Origin: a virus
Reading direction: 5' to 3' (one strand)
Length of the DNA stretch: 54,387 bases
IMG/VR virus record: IMGVR_UViG_3300028610_002189
Span: 1 to 54,387 of that record
Part shown: positions 20,843 through 30,177 of the stretch, piece after piece
Numbering within the stretch: position 1 is the stretch's first letter
How the letters are laid out: the number at the start of each line of letters is the position of its first letter
Notes under the pieces: model-generated
Told to the model about the DNA's origin: nothing
The model's database searches: none
Seen by the model: the letters and a program-made list of their open reading frames with translations, nothing else
Translations under genes and position numbers: made by a program

Positions 20843-22741
20843 ATGAGACGTTATCCTGTAATAATTAAAGAGAAAAAGAAAAAGGAAGTAAAGCGTAGTC
20901 CTGTAATTGTTAAGAGTGCAAAGAAAGCAAAAAGAAAGAAGAAAATAAAAAGATATCCTGCTTCTTCCTCAGGTCCATTAATAATTTCCTATGTTGATCC
21001 CACCGAAGATCCGCAAGGCTTTAGAGAATCTACTAAAGAAGCTATGAAGAGTTTTGCTGAAGCCATTTCTACCGAAGCTGGTTGGATAGAAAATCTTACA
21101 GAAAGCCCTAGTGATGTTGGTTTTGCTCCTTCAGTTTTATATCCCTATCAAAAAGCTCACATGAGTAACTATAACAAGTATCGTTGGATGAATAAAAGCA
21201 GGCAGATAGGTGCTAGTTTTGGATTTAGTTGTGAAGGACTTGCTAAATGTCATTTGTTAGATCATTATACAAAAATATTTGTTAGTTATAATCAGGAAGA
21301 GGCTAATGAGAAAATTAATTATGCTCGTTCATTATATGAAAGTTTGCCTTTTAAATATCAACGTAAATTAACTGTAGATAGAGTGACTGCTTTAGAATTT
21401 GAGAAACGAACAGTTGGTGGCCGTCGTTGTATTACAAGATTAATTTCTCATCCTCAAAGGGCTGTACGTGGTAAGGGAGGAAATGTTGATGTTGATTTAG
21501 ATGAGTTTGCACATTTTACTTGGGATACAAAAATATATGTGGCTGCTGTGCCAGTAATTACTCGTGGTTTTGGTCAAATTACAGTAGGGAGTTCTCCACT
21601 TGGCAGATTAGGATTGCATTGGCAAATTGGTGAAGATAGAAAACGCTATCCTACATATAGTAGACAAAATATTTTTTGGTGGGAATGTCCAGTATTTGTT
21701 AATAATTACGGTAATTTACATTTTGCAGAAGTACAGAAAAAAGCTCCTCTTATGTCTACAGAGGAGCGTGTATTGACATATGGAAGTGAAGCAATTATAC
21801 AGGCTTATTACTCATCTATACTTGAAGATTTTCAGCAAGAATATGAATTGCGTCCATTTGATGAGAGGGAGTCATACTATCCTATTGATTTAATTAAGTC
21901 TTGTACTTTTGAAAAACTAAGAGGAATAGTGGAGATTAGTGAAGATGATAGTTATGGAGATAATCCAGAACAAATTAAGCCTGTGCATCCTGGATTAGAA
22001 TATAAGATTTATGATACTATAAATGAATTGGCTAGAGATATTCAAAGAGGGAAAGTAAGTAAATTTCTATATGGTGGTTATGATGTTGGTAGACATGAAA
22101 ATACAAGTGAACTTACAATTTTAGAAGAAATTAGAGATTCTGATAATTTTCAAATGATTAGGCTGTCGTTAACTGGAAGAAATATGGAGTTTGAAGCGCA
22201 ACGCCAACTCCTTGATAAGGCTTTTAAGTTTTTACCAATAAGGAAGCTTTCTATAGATTCAACTGGAATGGGTAAAGATTTAGGTGAATATATAAAGAAG
22301 CGTTATAGAAGTAGAGTTGATTGTGTAGATTTCAATAATCAAAATAAGCAAGATATGTGTGTAAATATTAAAATAAGAATGGAAGATCAGATGATTGGCT
22401 ATCCATCTGATAAAGATTTAATTAGACAAATACACTCTATTAAGCGTGAGATATCACAAACTAATCAAGTTAGATTTAATGCTGAGAAAAGTAGAACTCA
22501 TCATGGTGATAAGTTTTGGTCTTTAGCTCTATCTTCTGTAAGTGGCTCTCCAATACAGAGACTTAGAGCTTTCATTACTCCAAAAGTAGAGGTTGTGAGC
22601 CAAACTGCAAATGTAATTGTGTTAGATGAAAGACGCAAATTTCCAAAAAATAAAGATATATTTATCTTGCCATCTGGTATTGAAAAACCACCTATGCACA
22701 TAGACTCTTTAGGTGCAACTATTTTAAAAATAGGGAGATAA
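20843..22741 (+). CDS. terL: Terminase large subunit, 632 aa
   Basis: The protein is the DNA-packaging motor and nuclease. Its ATPase has a Walker A-like KSRQIGAS (118-125), Walker B VDVDLDE (215-221) and coupling VGSSPLG (248-254). The RNase H-like nuclease has Asp414 (GGYDVG), Asp472 (LSIDSTG) and Asp556 (HHGDKFW). The first 40 residues are very basic and contain three related motifs, RRYP, KRSP and KRYP; a fourth KRYP ends the portal protein. No clear SD precedes the ATG, which starts three bases after the previous stop, so coupling is likely. Confidence 0.9.
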   Translation: MRRYPVIIKEKKKKEVKRSPVIVKSAKKAKRKKKIKRYPASSSGPLIISYVDPTEDPQGFRESTKEAMKSFAEAISTEAGWIENLTESPSDVGFAPSVLYPYQKAHMSNYNKYRWMNKSRQIGASFGFSCEGLAKCHLLDHYTKIFVSYNQEEANEKINYARSLYESLPFKYQRKLTVDRVTALEFEKRTVGGRRCITRLISHPQRAVRGKGGNVDVDLDEFAHFTWDTKIYVAAVPVITRGFGQITVGSSPLGRLGLHWQIGEDRKRYPTYSRQNIFWWECPVFVNNYGNLHFAEVQKKAPLMSTEERVLTYGSEAIIQAYYSSILEDFQQEYELRPFDERESYYPIDLIKSCTFEKLRGIVEISEDDSYGDNPEQIKPVHPGLEYKIYDTINELARDIQRGKVSKFLYGGYDVGRHENTSELTILEEIRDSDNFQMIRLSLTGRNMEFEAQRQLLDKAFKFLPIRKLSIDSTGMGKDLGEYIKKRYRSRVDCVDFNNQNKQDMCVNIKIRMEDQMIGYPSDKDLIRQIHSIKREISQTNQVRFNAEKSRTHHGDKFWSLALSSVSGSPIQRLRAFITPKVEVVSQTANVIVLDERRKFPKNKDIFILPSGIEKPPMHIDSLGATILKIGR

Positions 22742-22744
22742 CTA

Positions 22745-24355
22745 ATGAATCAGGAAGCAATAATAAATCCTAATAGATCTTTAGCACTTTCTAATTATGG
22801 AAGATTTAGGAATGATAGTAGAGAAGTAATTGGTATAATGCGTAATCTAGGTGTTGATAAGTCTGTTAGAGATAAAATGAGAGTTTTTTTAGCTGATGCT
22901 GAAAAGTCTATGAAGATTAACAGAAAGGCTATGCAGAAGGAGTTAACAAAATCTGGTCATCCTACGTTTGTTTATACTATGATGCCTGAAACCATTGGTG
23001 CATATTATCCAGATGATATACCAGTTGATACTTATATGAAAATGAAACAAGATCCGCAAGTATCACTTGGACTTGCTATAATTAAAATGCCGCTAATGTC
23101 TTTGAAATGGGTTATAGAATGTGAAGATAAAGATATAGCAGCGTTTGTTACTGAAGCTATTAGTATGATTTGGAGAAAGTTATTGAAGTCTATGTTAACG
23201 GCAATTGAGTTTGGTTTTGCTAGTCATGAAAAAGTATGGTGGATGTTTCCTATGGATGTGCATTCTACTACTGCCGCTGGTAGAAAAAAGACTCATTTCA
23301 AAGGTAAAGCTGAGGTATATAAAAAGGTAAAAGCACATTATCCTAGTACAATAAGGATTAGAACTGATGGAAATACAGGCGATTTCCTTGGAATAGTGCA
23401 AGATATTGGTGGTGGTAGTGTTGTTTCGCTTGATAGAGATAAATGTTTTTTATTTTCTCTTGAAGATGATTTTGGTAATTACTTTGGAGGTAGTAGATTA
23501 AAACAAGCTTATAAGCCTTGGTATTGGAAAGAAGTTCTATATCAATTTATGTTAAGATATTATGAGAGAAGAGGTAGTCCTCCAACGATTGTTACATATC
23601 CTATGGGAGTAAATATAGACCCAAGTGGGAATGAGGTAGATAATTGTACTATTGCTCTTAGGGTAGGTCAAAGTCTTATTGAAAATAGTGTTGTTACTCT
23701 ACCTTATGAGGAGACTAAGGATGGAAGAAGTAATCAATGGCAAGTTGATTATTTAAAAGATGAGAAACGTGGTGAAATGTTTATAGATTGTATAACACAT
23801 TTAGAAACTCAAATATTACGTGGATTACTTGTACCAGAGAGAGTGGTTACGCAAGATATATCTACTGGTAGTTATAGTATGGCAGCTACTCATGCTGAGG
23901 CTTTTCTTTTAGCACAGGAAGGTCTTACTAGCACAATTGAAGATGCTGTGAATGATCAATTAATACCTCCGCTTGTTGAATTTAATTTTAAACCAAAAGA
24001 AAGGATATCTTGTAGGTTGCAACTTGAAGGTATACAACATGATAGGAAAAGATTACTTAAAGAGATATTTATTGCGATAATAAATAATATAAATACGTTT
24101 GCTAAAATGGGACAGATACCTAATGTGTTACCAAGTATTGTTGAGATGGCTAAGGTATTGAAAGTTCCATTGCAACCATTTTCTGAGGAGTATGTAAGTG
24201 GTGAAGAAGTTGGTTTGCTAGAAACTACAGGAGATAAAGCAAGAGGTAAAGGAGGTGATGATAAAGTTACTAAGGAAGAAGTTGCTGAGAGTAAGAAAGT
24301 TATTCCTATTAAAAAGAAGACTGCTAGTGTAAAGCGTTACCCTATAACTTTATAG
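22745..24355 (+). CDS. Portal protein (DUF935/Mu gp29-like), 536 aa
   Basis: The ATG has GGGAGATA upstream and follows the terminase stop by three bases. Features of this portal family include DPQVSLGLAIIK, LTAIEFGFASHEKVWW, GGSRLKQAYKPWYWK and the RRGSPPTIVTYP region. Twelve copies form the DNA gate of the capsid and bind terminase and connector. The C-terminal 40 residues are Lys-rich and end VKRYPITL. Family name from memory of pattern; role well supported by context. Confidence 0.8.
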   Translation: MNQEAIINPNRSLALSNYGRFRNDSREVIGIMRNLGVDKSVRDKMRVFLADAEKSMKINRKAMQKELTKSGHPTFVYTMMPETIGAYYPDDIPVDTYMKMKQDPQVSLGLAIIKMPLMSLKWVIECEDKDIAAFVTEAISMIWRKLLKSMLTAIEFGFASHEKVWWMFPMDVHSTTAAGRKKTHFKGKAEVYKKVKAHYPSTIRIRTDGNTGDFLGIVQDIGGGSVVSLDRDKCFLFSLEDDFGNYFGGSRLKQAYKPWYWKEVLYQFMLRYYERRGSPPTIVTYPMGVNIDPSGNEVDNCTIALRVGQSLIENSVVTLPYEETKDGRSNQWQVDYLKDEKRGEMFIDCITHLETQILRGLLVPERVVTQDISTGSYSMAATHAEAFLLAQEGLTSTIEDAVNDQLIPPLVEFNFKPKERISCRLQLEGIQHDRKRLLKEIFIAIINNINTFAKMGQIPNVLPSIVEMAKVLKVPLQPFSEEYVSGEEVGLLETTGDKARGKGGDDKVTKEEVAESKKVIPIKKKTASVKRYPITL

Positions 24356-24425
24356 TAAAATATTTTTTCAAAGGTGTGATATTTATATTTTTGAATTGAC
24401 TGGTTATAATTTAGAATGTTCTAGC

Positions 24426-24454
24426 TTGTGAATACTGTATTTGTAGTATATATA
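24426..24454 (+). promoter_or_regulatory. Promoter-like sequence before the capsid gene group
   Basis: TTGTGA (24426-24431), a 17-base spacer and TATATA (24449-24454) lie in the 141-base gap after the portal gene. The alternating TA run makes the exact -10 box uncertain. Confidence 0.3.
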
Positions 24455-24496
24455 TAGTATAGATTTAAAAAAATAGAAAAGAAGGGGGGATAATTA

Positions 24497-24829
24497 TTGT
24501 CATTAAAAGTAAACATTAACTTTCCATTATTTAGAGAACTTAAACAAATGGGAATCGTTGTTAATGACGGTTCTGTCGAGCGTGTATCTGGTCCTTTTGG
24601 AATTAAAATGGAAACTATAAAAGGGCTGAATACTGGAGGTACACGTACTTTGGCAAAAACACCCATCGCAAATGGTGTCATAGGAGTAATTGCTTTAGAA
24701 CCTGGCGCTCCAGATTCAGATGCAACTAATATGACGTTGACTACGGATTATACATTGTCTGGAACTACATTTACATTTGTTGGTGATTGGTCACATCATT
24801 TTATTATTACAACCTATGCCTATGGCTAG
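24497..24829 (+). CDS. Hypothetical structural protein, 110 aa, TTG start
   Basis: The start is TTG with GGGGGGATAATTA upstream. After a short helical N-terminus the protein is beta-rich (TLTTDYTLSGTTFTFVGDW), as expected for a virion surface or head-fibre protein. Its place between portal and protease supports a head role. Not recognised by name. Confidence 0.55.
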   Translation: MSLKVNINFPLFRELKQMGIVVNDGSVERVSGPFGIKMETIKGLNTGGTRTLAKTPIANGVIGVIALEPGAPDSDATNMTLTTDYTLSGTTFTFVGDWSHHFIITTYAYG

Positions 24830-24853
24830 GATAGAAATTAAATGGAGGGTAAT

Positions 24854-25453
24854 ATGTTAGATCGCATGATTAAGTTTGGTGAGCTTAAGATTACAACTCT
24901 ATATACTAGCCAAGACCATAGTGACGTACATTATTTGTGGAAGATGCGAAAAGCACTATCTATTTTATGTGTTGAAGATTCAATAAAAGTTAGTGAAGTA
25001 GAGATTGTTGATTTGCATACTTCTATGGTAAGAAACATGATTAATATAGGTAAGGGTCATTGGTATGACGAGTGGGAACCAGGTTTAGATTCTACTCTGC
25101 CTGATGATCTTAAGCTTGCCAGTGATGGATATAATCCACCTGAGGGTAGTGGATTATTTGATTTGACTGAAAAAGATATAGAGGAAAGACAACTCTATAT
25201 GGATTATGGTGCTATAAAATGTTGGACAATTTCTACTAAGCGGGAGAATGTTCCTGCTGGTCATTTTTTTGATTCGAAGAATAAAAAATATCCTTATAAG
25301 AATTCTAATGGTACTATAAACTGTGAAGGTATTTTAGCAGCAAAGCGTATGGCTGCTGGAGTTAAAAATAGTGAGAAGGCTTCTGCTGTGATTAGAGTTA
25401 AAATAAATCGTATGTGGAGTGGTAAATGTAAAGAAAAGGAAGATAAAAAATAA
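24854..25453 (+). CDS. Head-module protein with DUF6582-like motif, 199 aa
   Basis: The start is the ATG with GGAGGGTAAT upstream (MLDRMIKFG); the in-frame ATG 12 bases earlier contains that SD. FFDSKNKKYPYKN followed by a helix (ILAAKRMAAG, then AVIRVKINRMW) resembles the short DUF6582-type domain that often accompanies phage prohead proteases. It probably belongs to head assembly, before the protease gene. Confidence 0.5.
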   Translation: MLDRMIKFGELKITTLYTSQDHSDVHYLWKMRKALSILCVEDSIKVSEVEIVDLHTSMVRNMINIGKGHWYDEWEPGLDSTLPDDLKLASDGYNPPEGSGLFDLTEKDIEERQLYMDYGAIKCWTISTKRENVPAGHFFDSKNKKYPYKNSNGTINCEGILAAKRMAAGVKNSEKASAVIRVKINRMWSGKCKEKEDKK

Positions 25454-25471
25454 ATAGAGGAGGTAAGCATC

Positions 25472-26587
25472 GTGAAAGATAAGTTTATTAGTTTCATTAA
25501 ATTGACTGATACTGGAACCGACGATGACGAGCTTGTACACGTTGAAATGCTGCGAGTTGGCAAGTTTGATCATCCTTTTCATGGCGAACTTGATATTACA
25601 CCAGAGCTTCTTGGAGGTATAGTTACAAATTTTGAAAACAATGTGTTAAAAAGAGATGTAAGTTTTGATTGGAACCACGACCAAAAAGAAGCTTCAGCTT
25701 GGTTGAAAGACCTTGAAATTGTTGATGATGTGCTTGTTGGTAGTGTTAGTTTTACTAAAAAAGGTACGGAAAGTGTTAAAGAAGATGAATATGGTTATTT
25801 CAGTATAGAGTATGCTGATAATTATGTTGATCCTGAAACTGATGAAGAATTTGGTCCTACTCTGTTAGGTGGTGCATTAACTAACAGGCCATTTATTAGT
25901 GATCTTAAGAAAATAGAATTTGAAAATCCAGATTTTGATGGTAAAGTTTATAGACTTGAGGAGGCTAAGAGTATGAGAAAAAAGGTAAAGAGGGAGCCTG
26001 TAACTACCGATGATCCTGCTGAGGTTAAAAAGTTGCAGGATGAGAATGATAAACTCAAACAAGCTCTTAAAGATAAAAAGGAAGAGTTAGATGATGTAGA
26101 TAATATTGATGGTAAAGTTAAAAAACTCACTTCTACTGTCAAAAAGATGGTGGAAACTAATAAAGATTTAGAAAAGGAAATTAAAACTCTTAAAGGTGAT
26201 GTTGAAACAAAAGATGAAGAAACACGTAAGCTAAGAGTAGAATCTTTATGTGAAAAATTATCTATAGATGATGGTCATCATAGAGGTGTTATTGAAGTTG
26301 CTAAAGAAATTATGTTAGCTGATAAAACTGGTCGAAAAGTAGTTAAACTATCTGAAACAGTTGGTGAAGGTGATGATGCTGTAACTACTGAGTATGAACT
26401 TAGTGTTACTGATTCTGTTCTTAAGCTTCTTGAAGCTATACCTGATTCGCAACGTACTGACCTTAGTGAAAAAACAAGTATAAAAGATGCTAAAACAATT
26501 GATGATGAGGCTGAAGATAAAGGTATAAAAGCTGCTTTTGAGAGGAAAGGTGTTAAAACTCTCAATGAAAAAAGAAAAGCAGCCTAG
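25472..26587 (+). CDS. Prohead protease with C-terminal scaffold (Mu gpI-like), 371 aa
   Basis: The start is GTG after GAGGAGGTAAGCATC. The N-terminal 140 residues match Mu I-type capsid maturation serine peptidases: HPFHGELDITPE, SFDWNHDQ with His69, YGYFSIEY with Ser111, and GGALTNRPFI. Residues 165-320 are a charged coiled coil, as in scaffold proteins. The protease cuts scaffold and head proteins during maturation. An internal start at codon 168 probably makes the scaffold alone. Confidence 0.85.
   Translation: MKDKFISFIKLTDTGTDDDELVHVEMLRVGKFDHPFHGELDITPELLGGIVTNFENNVLKRDVSFDWNHDQKEASAWLKDLEIVDDVLVGSVSFTKKGTESVKEDEYGYFSIEYADNYVDPETDEEFGPTLLGGALTNRPFISDLKKIEFENPDFDGKVYRLEEAKSMRKKVKREPVTTDDPAEVKKLQDENDKLKQALKDKKEELDDVDNIDGKVKKLTSTVKKMVETNKDLEKEIKTLKGDVETKDEETRKLRVESLCEKLSIDDGHHRGVIEVAKEIMLADKTGRKVVKLSETVGEGDDAVTTEYELSVTDSVLKLLEAIPDSQRTDLSEKTSIKDAKTIDDEAEDKGIKAAFERKGVKTLNEKRKAA
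25973..26587 (+). CDS. Nested scaffold protein from an internal start, 204 aa
   Basis: Within the protease gene an in-frame ATG (MRKKVKREPV) is preceded by GAGGAGGCTAAGAGT, an ideal SD. The product would be the coiled-coil scaffold without the protease, the same arrangement as lambda C/Nu3. Confidence 0.6.
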   Translation: MRKKVKREPVTTDDPAEVKKLQDENDKLKQALKDKKEELDDVDNIDGKVKKLTSTVKKMVETNKDLEKEIKTLKGDVETKDEETRKLRVESLCEKLSIDDGHHRGVIEVAKEIMLADKTGRKVVKLSETVGEGDDAVTTEYELSVTDSVLKLLEAIPDSQRTDLSEKTSIKDAKTIDDEAEDKGIKAAFERKGVKTLNEKRKAA

Positions 26588-26610
26588 TTATAAGTTATAG
26601 GTGATTATTT

Positions 26611-27150
26611 ATGTCTCTACAAAGTAATTTTCCTGCTGATGGATGGGGAATACAGTCAAAGTACTATGATGAAGATTTACTTTTTAATGGTACTTATGAA
26701 GTTATCTCTGTAACTTTAGATAAAGATTCTAGAGATAATAACAATACGACTGTAACAACACTTAGAAAAGGATTATTGCTTACTAAACGCAATGATGGCA
26801 AATATGAACCACTTAATACGGCAGATGGTTACTTAAATGGTAACAATCCAACACACTTTATGAAAGATATAGTTATACTTGGATATGAGTTTAAAATAAC
26901 AACTCATACAGTTAAACTTATTAAGAAGGAGAAAGTTGCGGAAGATCTCATAGTTCCTGTTTACTGGTCGTGTAATATAAAAGAAGCTAAATTACGCTAT
27001 AATAACAGTGTAAATGTTGAGATTACAGATGCTCAGTGGATAGAAGTAAATGGTAGAATAGACGTAGTACCTTCTACAATGCGAAAATTCACAAGTGACT
27101 ATGGTGAATTAAGAGTTCTTCCTGGTATTCAAAATGTTGTAACAATTTAA
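26611..27150 (+). CDS. Head decoration-like protein A, 179 aa
   Basis: The ATG follows AGGTGATTATTT. The protein is beta-rich and aligns with the next gene product: YEVISVTLD, LRKGLLL, FMKDIVIL, VPVYW, a later LRY and DAQWIEVN. The layout resembles gpD-like capsid decoration proteins (K(A/G)xLL, AxxIxxxV, VPVYWxxx). It has a longer insertion in the middle than its paralogue. It would stabilise the expanded capsid. Confidence 0.6.
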   Translation: MSLQSNFPADGWGIQSKYYDEDLLFNGTYEVISVTLDKDSRDNNNTTVTTLRKGLLLTKRNDGKYEPLNTADGYLNGNNPTHFMKDIVILGYEFKITTHTVKLIKKEKVAEDLIVPVYWSCNIKEAKLRYNNSVNVEITDAQWIEVNGRIDVVPSTMRKFTSDYGELRVLPGIQNVVTI

Positions 27151-27176
27151 GAAAAAACTTTTAAGGAGGTACAAGA

Positions 27177-27605
27177 ATGAAAACGGGTTACGTTCGACAA
27201 ACTGGAGAATTTGATTCTGAAATTCTGCGTAGTAGTGATTTTCAGTTGATGTCTATCACCCTAGATGATTCTGCTACTTATGGTGGAAATGCAGAAATTC
27301 CCAAAGGAGCATTACTTGTAAAACAGGCAGTTGATACTGATGGTACTTATAGAGTTCTTAGTACTGCTAGTAATTATCTTAATAGTCCTGCTGGTGATAC
27401 TGCACAGTATATTAAGGATCTTGTAGTACTTGCTGAAACTATTAAAGACGCAAGCGCAATGGATCAGCCTGTTAAGGCTTATTTGGCTGGTACATTTGAT
27501 CTGCGTAAGCTTGTGTATGATAATATGGGCTCTGTTGTTATTACAGCTACACAGTGGGCCAAGGTCAATAGAATTAAGGTTGTGGATATTGAAGATACGA
27601 CATAA
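27177..27605 (+). CDS. Head decoration protein B (lambda gpD-like), 142 aa
   Basis: The ATG has TTAAGGAGGTACAAGA upstream. IPKGALLVKQAVD, YIKDLVVLAE and VKAYLAGTFDLRKLVYD fit the decoration-protein pattern, directly before the major capsid gene. It is the tandem paralogue of 26611-27150. Confidence 0.7.
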   Translation: MKTGYVRQTGEFDSEILRSSDFQLMSITLDDSATYGGNAEIPKGALLVKQAVDTDGTYRVLSTASNYLNSPAGDTAQYIKDLVVLAETIKDASAMDQPVKAYLAGTFDLRKLVYDNMGSVVITATQWAKVNRIKVVDIEDTT

Positions 27606-27686
27606 GAAATAATATTAGATAAAGGCTTACGAAATTATTTAGTATGTGGGCCAGTAATTTTAAATTAAACTAAGGAGGTTTATGTT

Positions 27687-28922
27687 ATGGACGCATTAGT
27701 AAATAGTACCCTACTTAGCCCAAGATATTTACTCAAGGTTATTGATGATATTCCTAGTGACACCGCAACATATCGTGGTGGTGAAATGATGTCATTGATT
27801 ACTAAACCTGGGCCATTAATTGAATGGGATATTAGGAAACCCCTCGGAGGCATGACTCAAGCTGTCGCACGTGGAGCTGAATCTCCACTCGTTCATCGTA
27901 GAGGCGTAGGACAAAAATCTTTTGAACCTGGACATTTTCGTGAGAAAACTGTGTTGGGTGAGTCTGATGTTACAACTCTACGTAAGCTTGGAACTCTTGA
28001 AGAAAGAGCAAAAGCCGCCGAGCTCGTTGCAGAAATTCTTGTTGATCTTAATTCAAGACTTGATACACGTATTGAATGGTTGCGTTGGGAACCTATTATT
28101 AATAATTCTGTTACTATTAACAGTAATAAAGTTCAATATACTGTCAATTATTATTTACCAACTAGAATGAGACCTACCGCTTCTCCTCTATGGAGTACAG
28201 TTGCTACTGCTGATCCTATTACTGATATTCAGACCTGGGTAAGACTTGCTAGAGGAACTGGTGGTAAGATTAAGCAATTCTGGTATAATAGTAAGGTTGA
28301 ACAGTATCTGATGCAGAATGCTCGTATGTTGAGCTTGATTGACCGTGTTGTTACTGGTGGTAATTTGGGTTTGATGGGAAAGGATATTCTTGATAGTTTG
28401 CTGAGAATGTATATTGGTAACTATCCGACTCAGATGTATGATGCTGGATATAACATGGTTACATATTTGACATCTTCTTTAACTGCTGGTCAGACAAGTC
28501 TTACTGTTGATGATGCTTCTGTATTTGAGGCTAATGATACTCTTGTTATAACAGATCCTACTGAGATCTATGAAGAATCTGATACTGTTAGTTCTACTAC
28601 ATTGCCTGGTACAATAGTAGTAGGTACTGGATTTTCTAATACCTATGCTGCTAATTCTATGGTTAGAGCATATAAGACCTTTTTGCCAGATAATGTATTT
28701 ATTATTGAACTTGAGTTCCCGCCTGGATCTGGTGATAAAGGTGAAATTATCAGTGTTGATTCTGTTTATGGTAGAGGTAGTTTAACTAATCCAGTTCCTG
28801 GTAAATTTGCTGAAACTTTGTTTATAACTAAAGATCCAAAACAAATTGAGATCATTGTTGGTATTAATGCTCTCGGTGTAATTTATCGTCAACGTGGCTG
28901 GATTGTTGCTACAATAGCATAA
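27687..28922 (+). CDS. Major capsid protein (lambda gpE-like, HK97 fold), 411 aa
   Basis: The ATG follows AAGGAGGTTTATGTT. Sequence and position match gpE-type capsid proteins: basic R/F-rich N-arm segment (about 60-95), helical 100-130, and the C-terminal ITKDPKQIEIIVGINALGVI. An extra domain at about 261-327 (LTSSLTAGQTSLTVDDAS, then GTGFSNTYAANSMV) has the pattern of small beta modules usually found in tail fibres or surface proteins, and probably projects from the capsid. Confidence 0.85.
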   Translation: MDALVNSTLLSPRYLLKVIDDIPSDTATYRGGEMMSLITKPGPLIEWDIRKPLGGMTQAVARGAESPLVHRRGVGQKSFEPGHFREKTVLGESDVTTLRKLGTLEERAKAAELVAEILVDLNSRLDTRIEWLRWEPIINNSVTINSNKVQYTVNYYLPTRMRPTASPLWSTVATADPITDIQTWVRLARGTGGKIKQFWYNSKVEQYLMQNARMLSLIDRVVTGGNLGLMGKDILDSLLRMYIGNYPTQMYDAGYNMVTYLTSSLTAGQTSLTVDDASVFEANDTLVITDPTEIYEESDTVSSTTLPGTIVVGTGFSNTYAANSMVRAYKTFLPDNVFIIELEFPPGSGDKGEIISVDSVYGRGSLTNPVPGKFAETLFITKDPKQIEIIVGINALGVIYRQRGWIVATIA

Positions 28923-28992
28923 ATCCATTGTCTAACAACTGTTCGTTTTGTAACTAGTTAGCTCTAATTTAACTGAGAGAGAGGAGGAAAAT

Positions 28993-29346
28993 ATGGCAAA
29001 GAAACAAGCAGTTAGGATATTGTTTGATAATCTTACTCATGCTAGTAAACAATATAAGGCTGGTGAGATTGAATTAAACCCTACAGAACATTTGATAAAT
29101 ATGGCTACTAAAGGTACAAGATATTTTCACAGAGAGTTAAGGGAAAAAATAAAGGTTTGTGAGTTTGTTACTGTTGATACTGAGGTGAAAGAAGAAGGGG
29201 AATATACTATTGAAATGCTCAAGTCTCTTCAGGATTTAGATTTGATAAGGATACTTGTTAAGAAATTTGGTTTTAGTAGAGGTAGAGCATGTTCTTTCCC
29301 TAGAGTTAGAATGGAGAACTATATTATTAATCTTCAGGAGTTATAA
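28993..29346 (+). CDS. Hypothetical head protein with Rho-N/SAP-like C-terminus, 117 aa
   Basis: The ATG has GAGAGGAGGAAAAT upstream. The N-terminal half is beta-rich (VRILFDNLTH, YKAGEIELN). The C-terminal 45 residues (YTIEMLKSLQDLDLIRILVKK...) look like a helical Rho-N or SAP-like module. A comparable C-terminus occurs in 32126-32539. It lies directly after the capsid gene and probably belongs to head completion. Confidence 0.5.
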   Translation: MAKKQAVRILFDNLTHASKQYKAGEIELNPTEHLINMATKGTRYFHRELREKIKVCEFVTVDTEVKEEGEYTIEMLKSLQDLDLIRILVKKFGFSRGRACSFPRVRMENYIINLQEL

Positions 29347-29349
29347 TTC

Positions 29350-30177
29350 ATGCCTGATTCTGATTATACAACTTTAGATAAAGTTAGACGCATAATTAGA
29401 AGCGTTAGTGGAGACCCATCTGTACAGAAGAAGATAAAGTTCTCAGATGCTCATTCATTGCCAAAGAAACATAGTGGCAATTCTGGTAGTGGTATGCTTC
29501 TAGATATTACTATTAGTGGTAGTTATGTTGGCAATGAGAATTGGAAAATAACATTTACATCTGCAACAGGATTTACTTTGTATAGAGGTCAAGATGAGCT
29601 TAGTATTGATGGTACAGGTGATATCAATTTACAGTTTATCAGTTCAAGTAAAATAGTAACCATAAACACTACTGATTGGACAAGCACTATTGCTACTGGT
29701 GATTCTTTTACTTTTAGAACAGAATCTAATATTTCTAATAAAGATGCTGAGGGTTTTATTTCTGATGCTGAAGATATAGTTAATGTAATGCTGCAAGAAT
29801 TTTTAGATCCTTCTAATGTTCCTTTTACTGGTAGTGTTCCTAAACAAATAGATACAGCTACAGCGTATATTGCAGCATATGTAATATTTAGTTCTATATA
29901 TTCTACAACAAATCAAGGCGACATACCAGAATTAGTTAATCGTTGGTATAGAATTGGTTCTAATCTTGTTAGTGGCTATATTGAATCTATTCCTGGTATT
30001 TTAGCCAGACATGCTGTAAATATTCCAAGGTTTCTTGGAAGAGAACCTCTGTTTGATTATGTTGGTCTAACTGAAGTTGCAGGTATTGGAGGTGTAATGG
30101 GTGATAAGCATGGTAAGGTTGAAACTACTGATATAGGATATGATAAATTCTTTAATACTGAAGAAGGTGGTGACTAA
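29350..30177 (+). CDS. Head-tail connector-like protein, 275 aa
   Basis: The ATG is close to the previous stop without a strong SD. The helical frame (DKVRRIIRSVSGDP, later DAEDIVNVMLQEF and TAYIAAYVIFSSIYS) resembles head-tail adaptor proteins of the DUF1320 type. A beta-rich insert of about 80 residues sits between the helices at about 45-125. Location after capsid genes supports a connector role. Confidence 0.5.
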   Translation: MPDSDYTTLDKVRRIIRSVSGDPSVQKKIKFSDAHSLPKKHSGNSGSGMLLDITISGSYVGNENWKITFTSATGFTLYRGQDELSIDGTGDINLQFISSSKIVTINTTDWTSTIATGDSFTFRTESNISNKDAEGFISDAEDIVNVMLQEFLDPSNVPFTGSVPKQIDTATAYIAAYVIFSSIYSTTNQGDIPELVNRWYRIGSNLVSGYIESIPGILARHAVNIPRFLGREPLFDYVGLTEVAGIGGVMGDKHGKVETTDIGYDKFFNTEEGGD

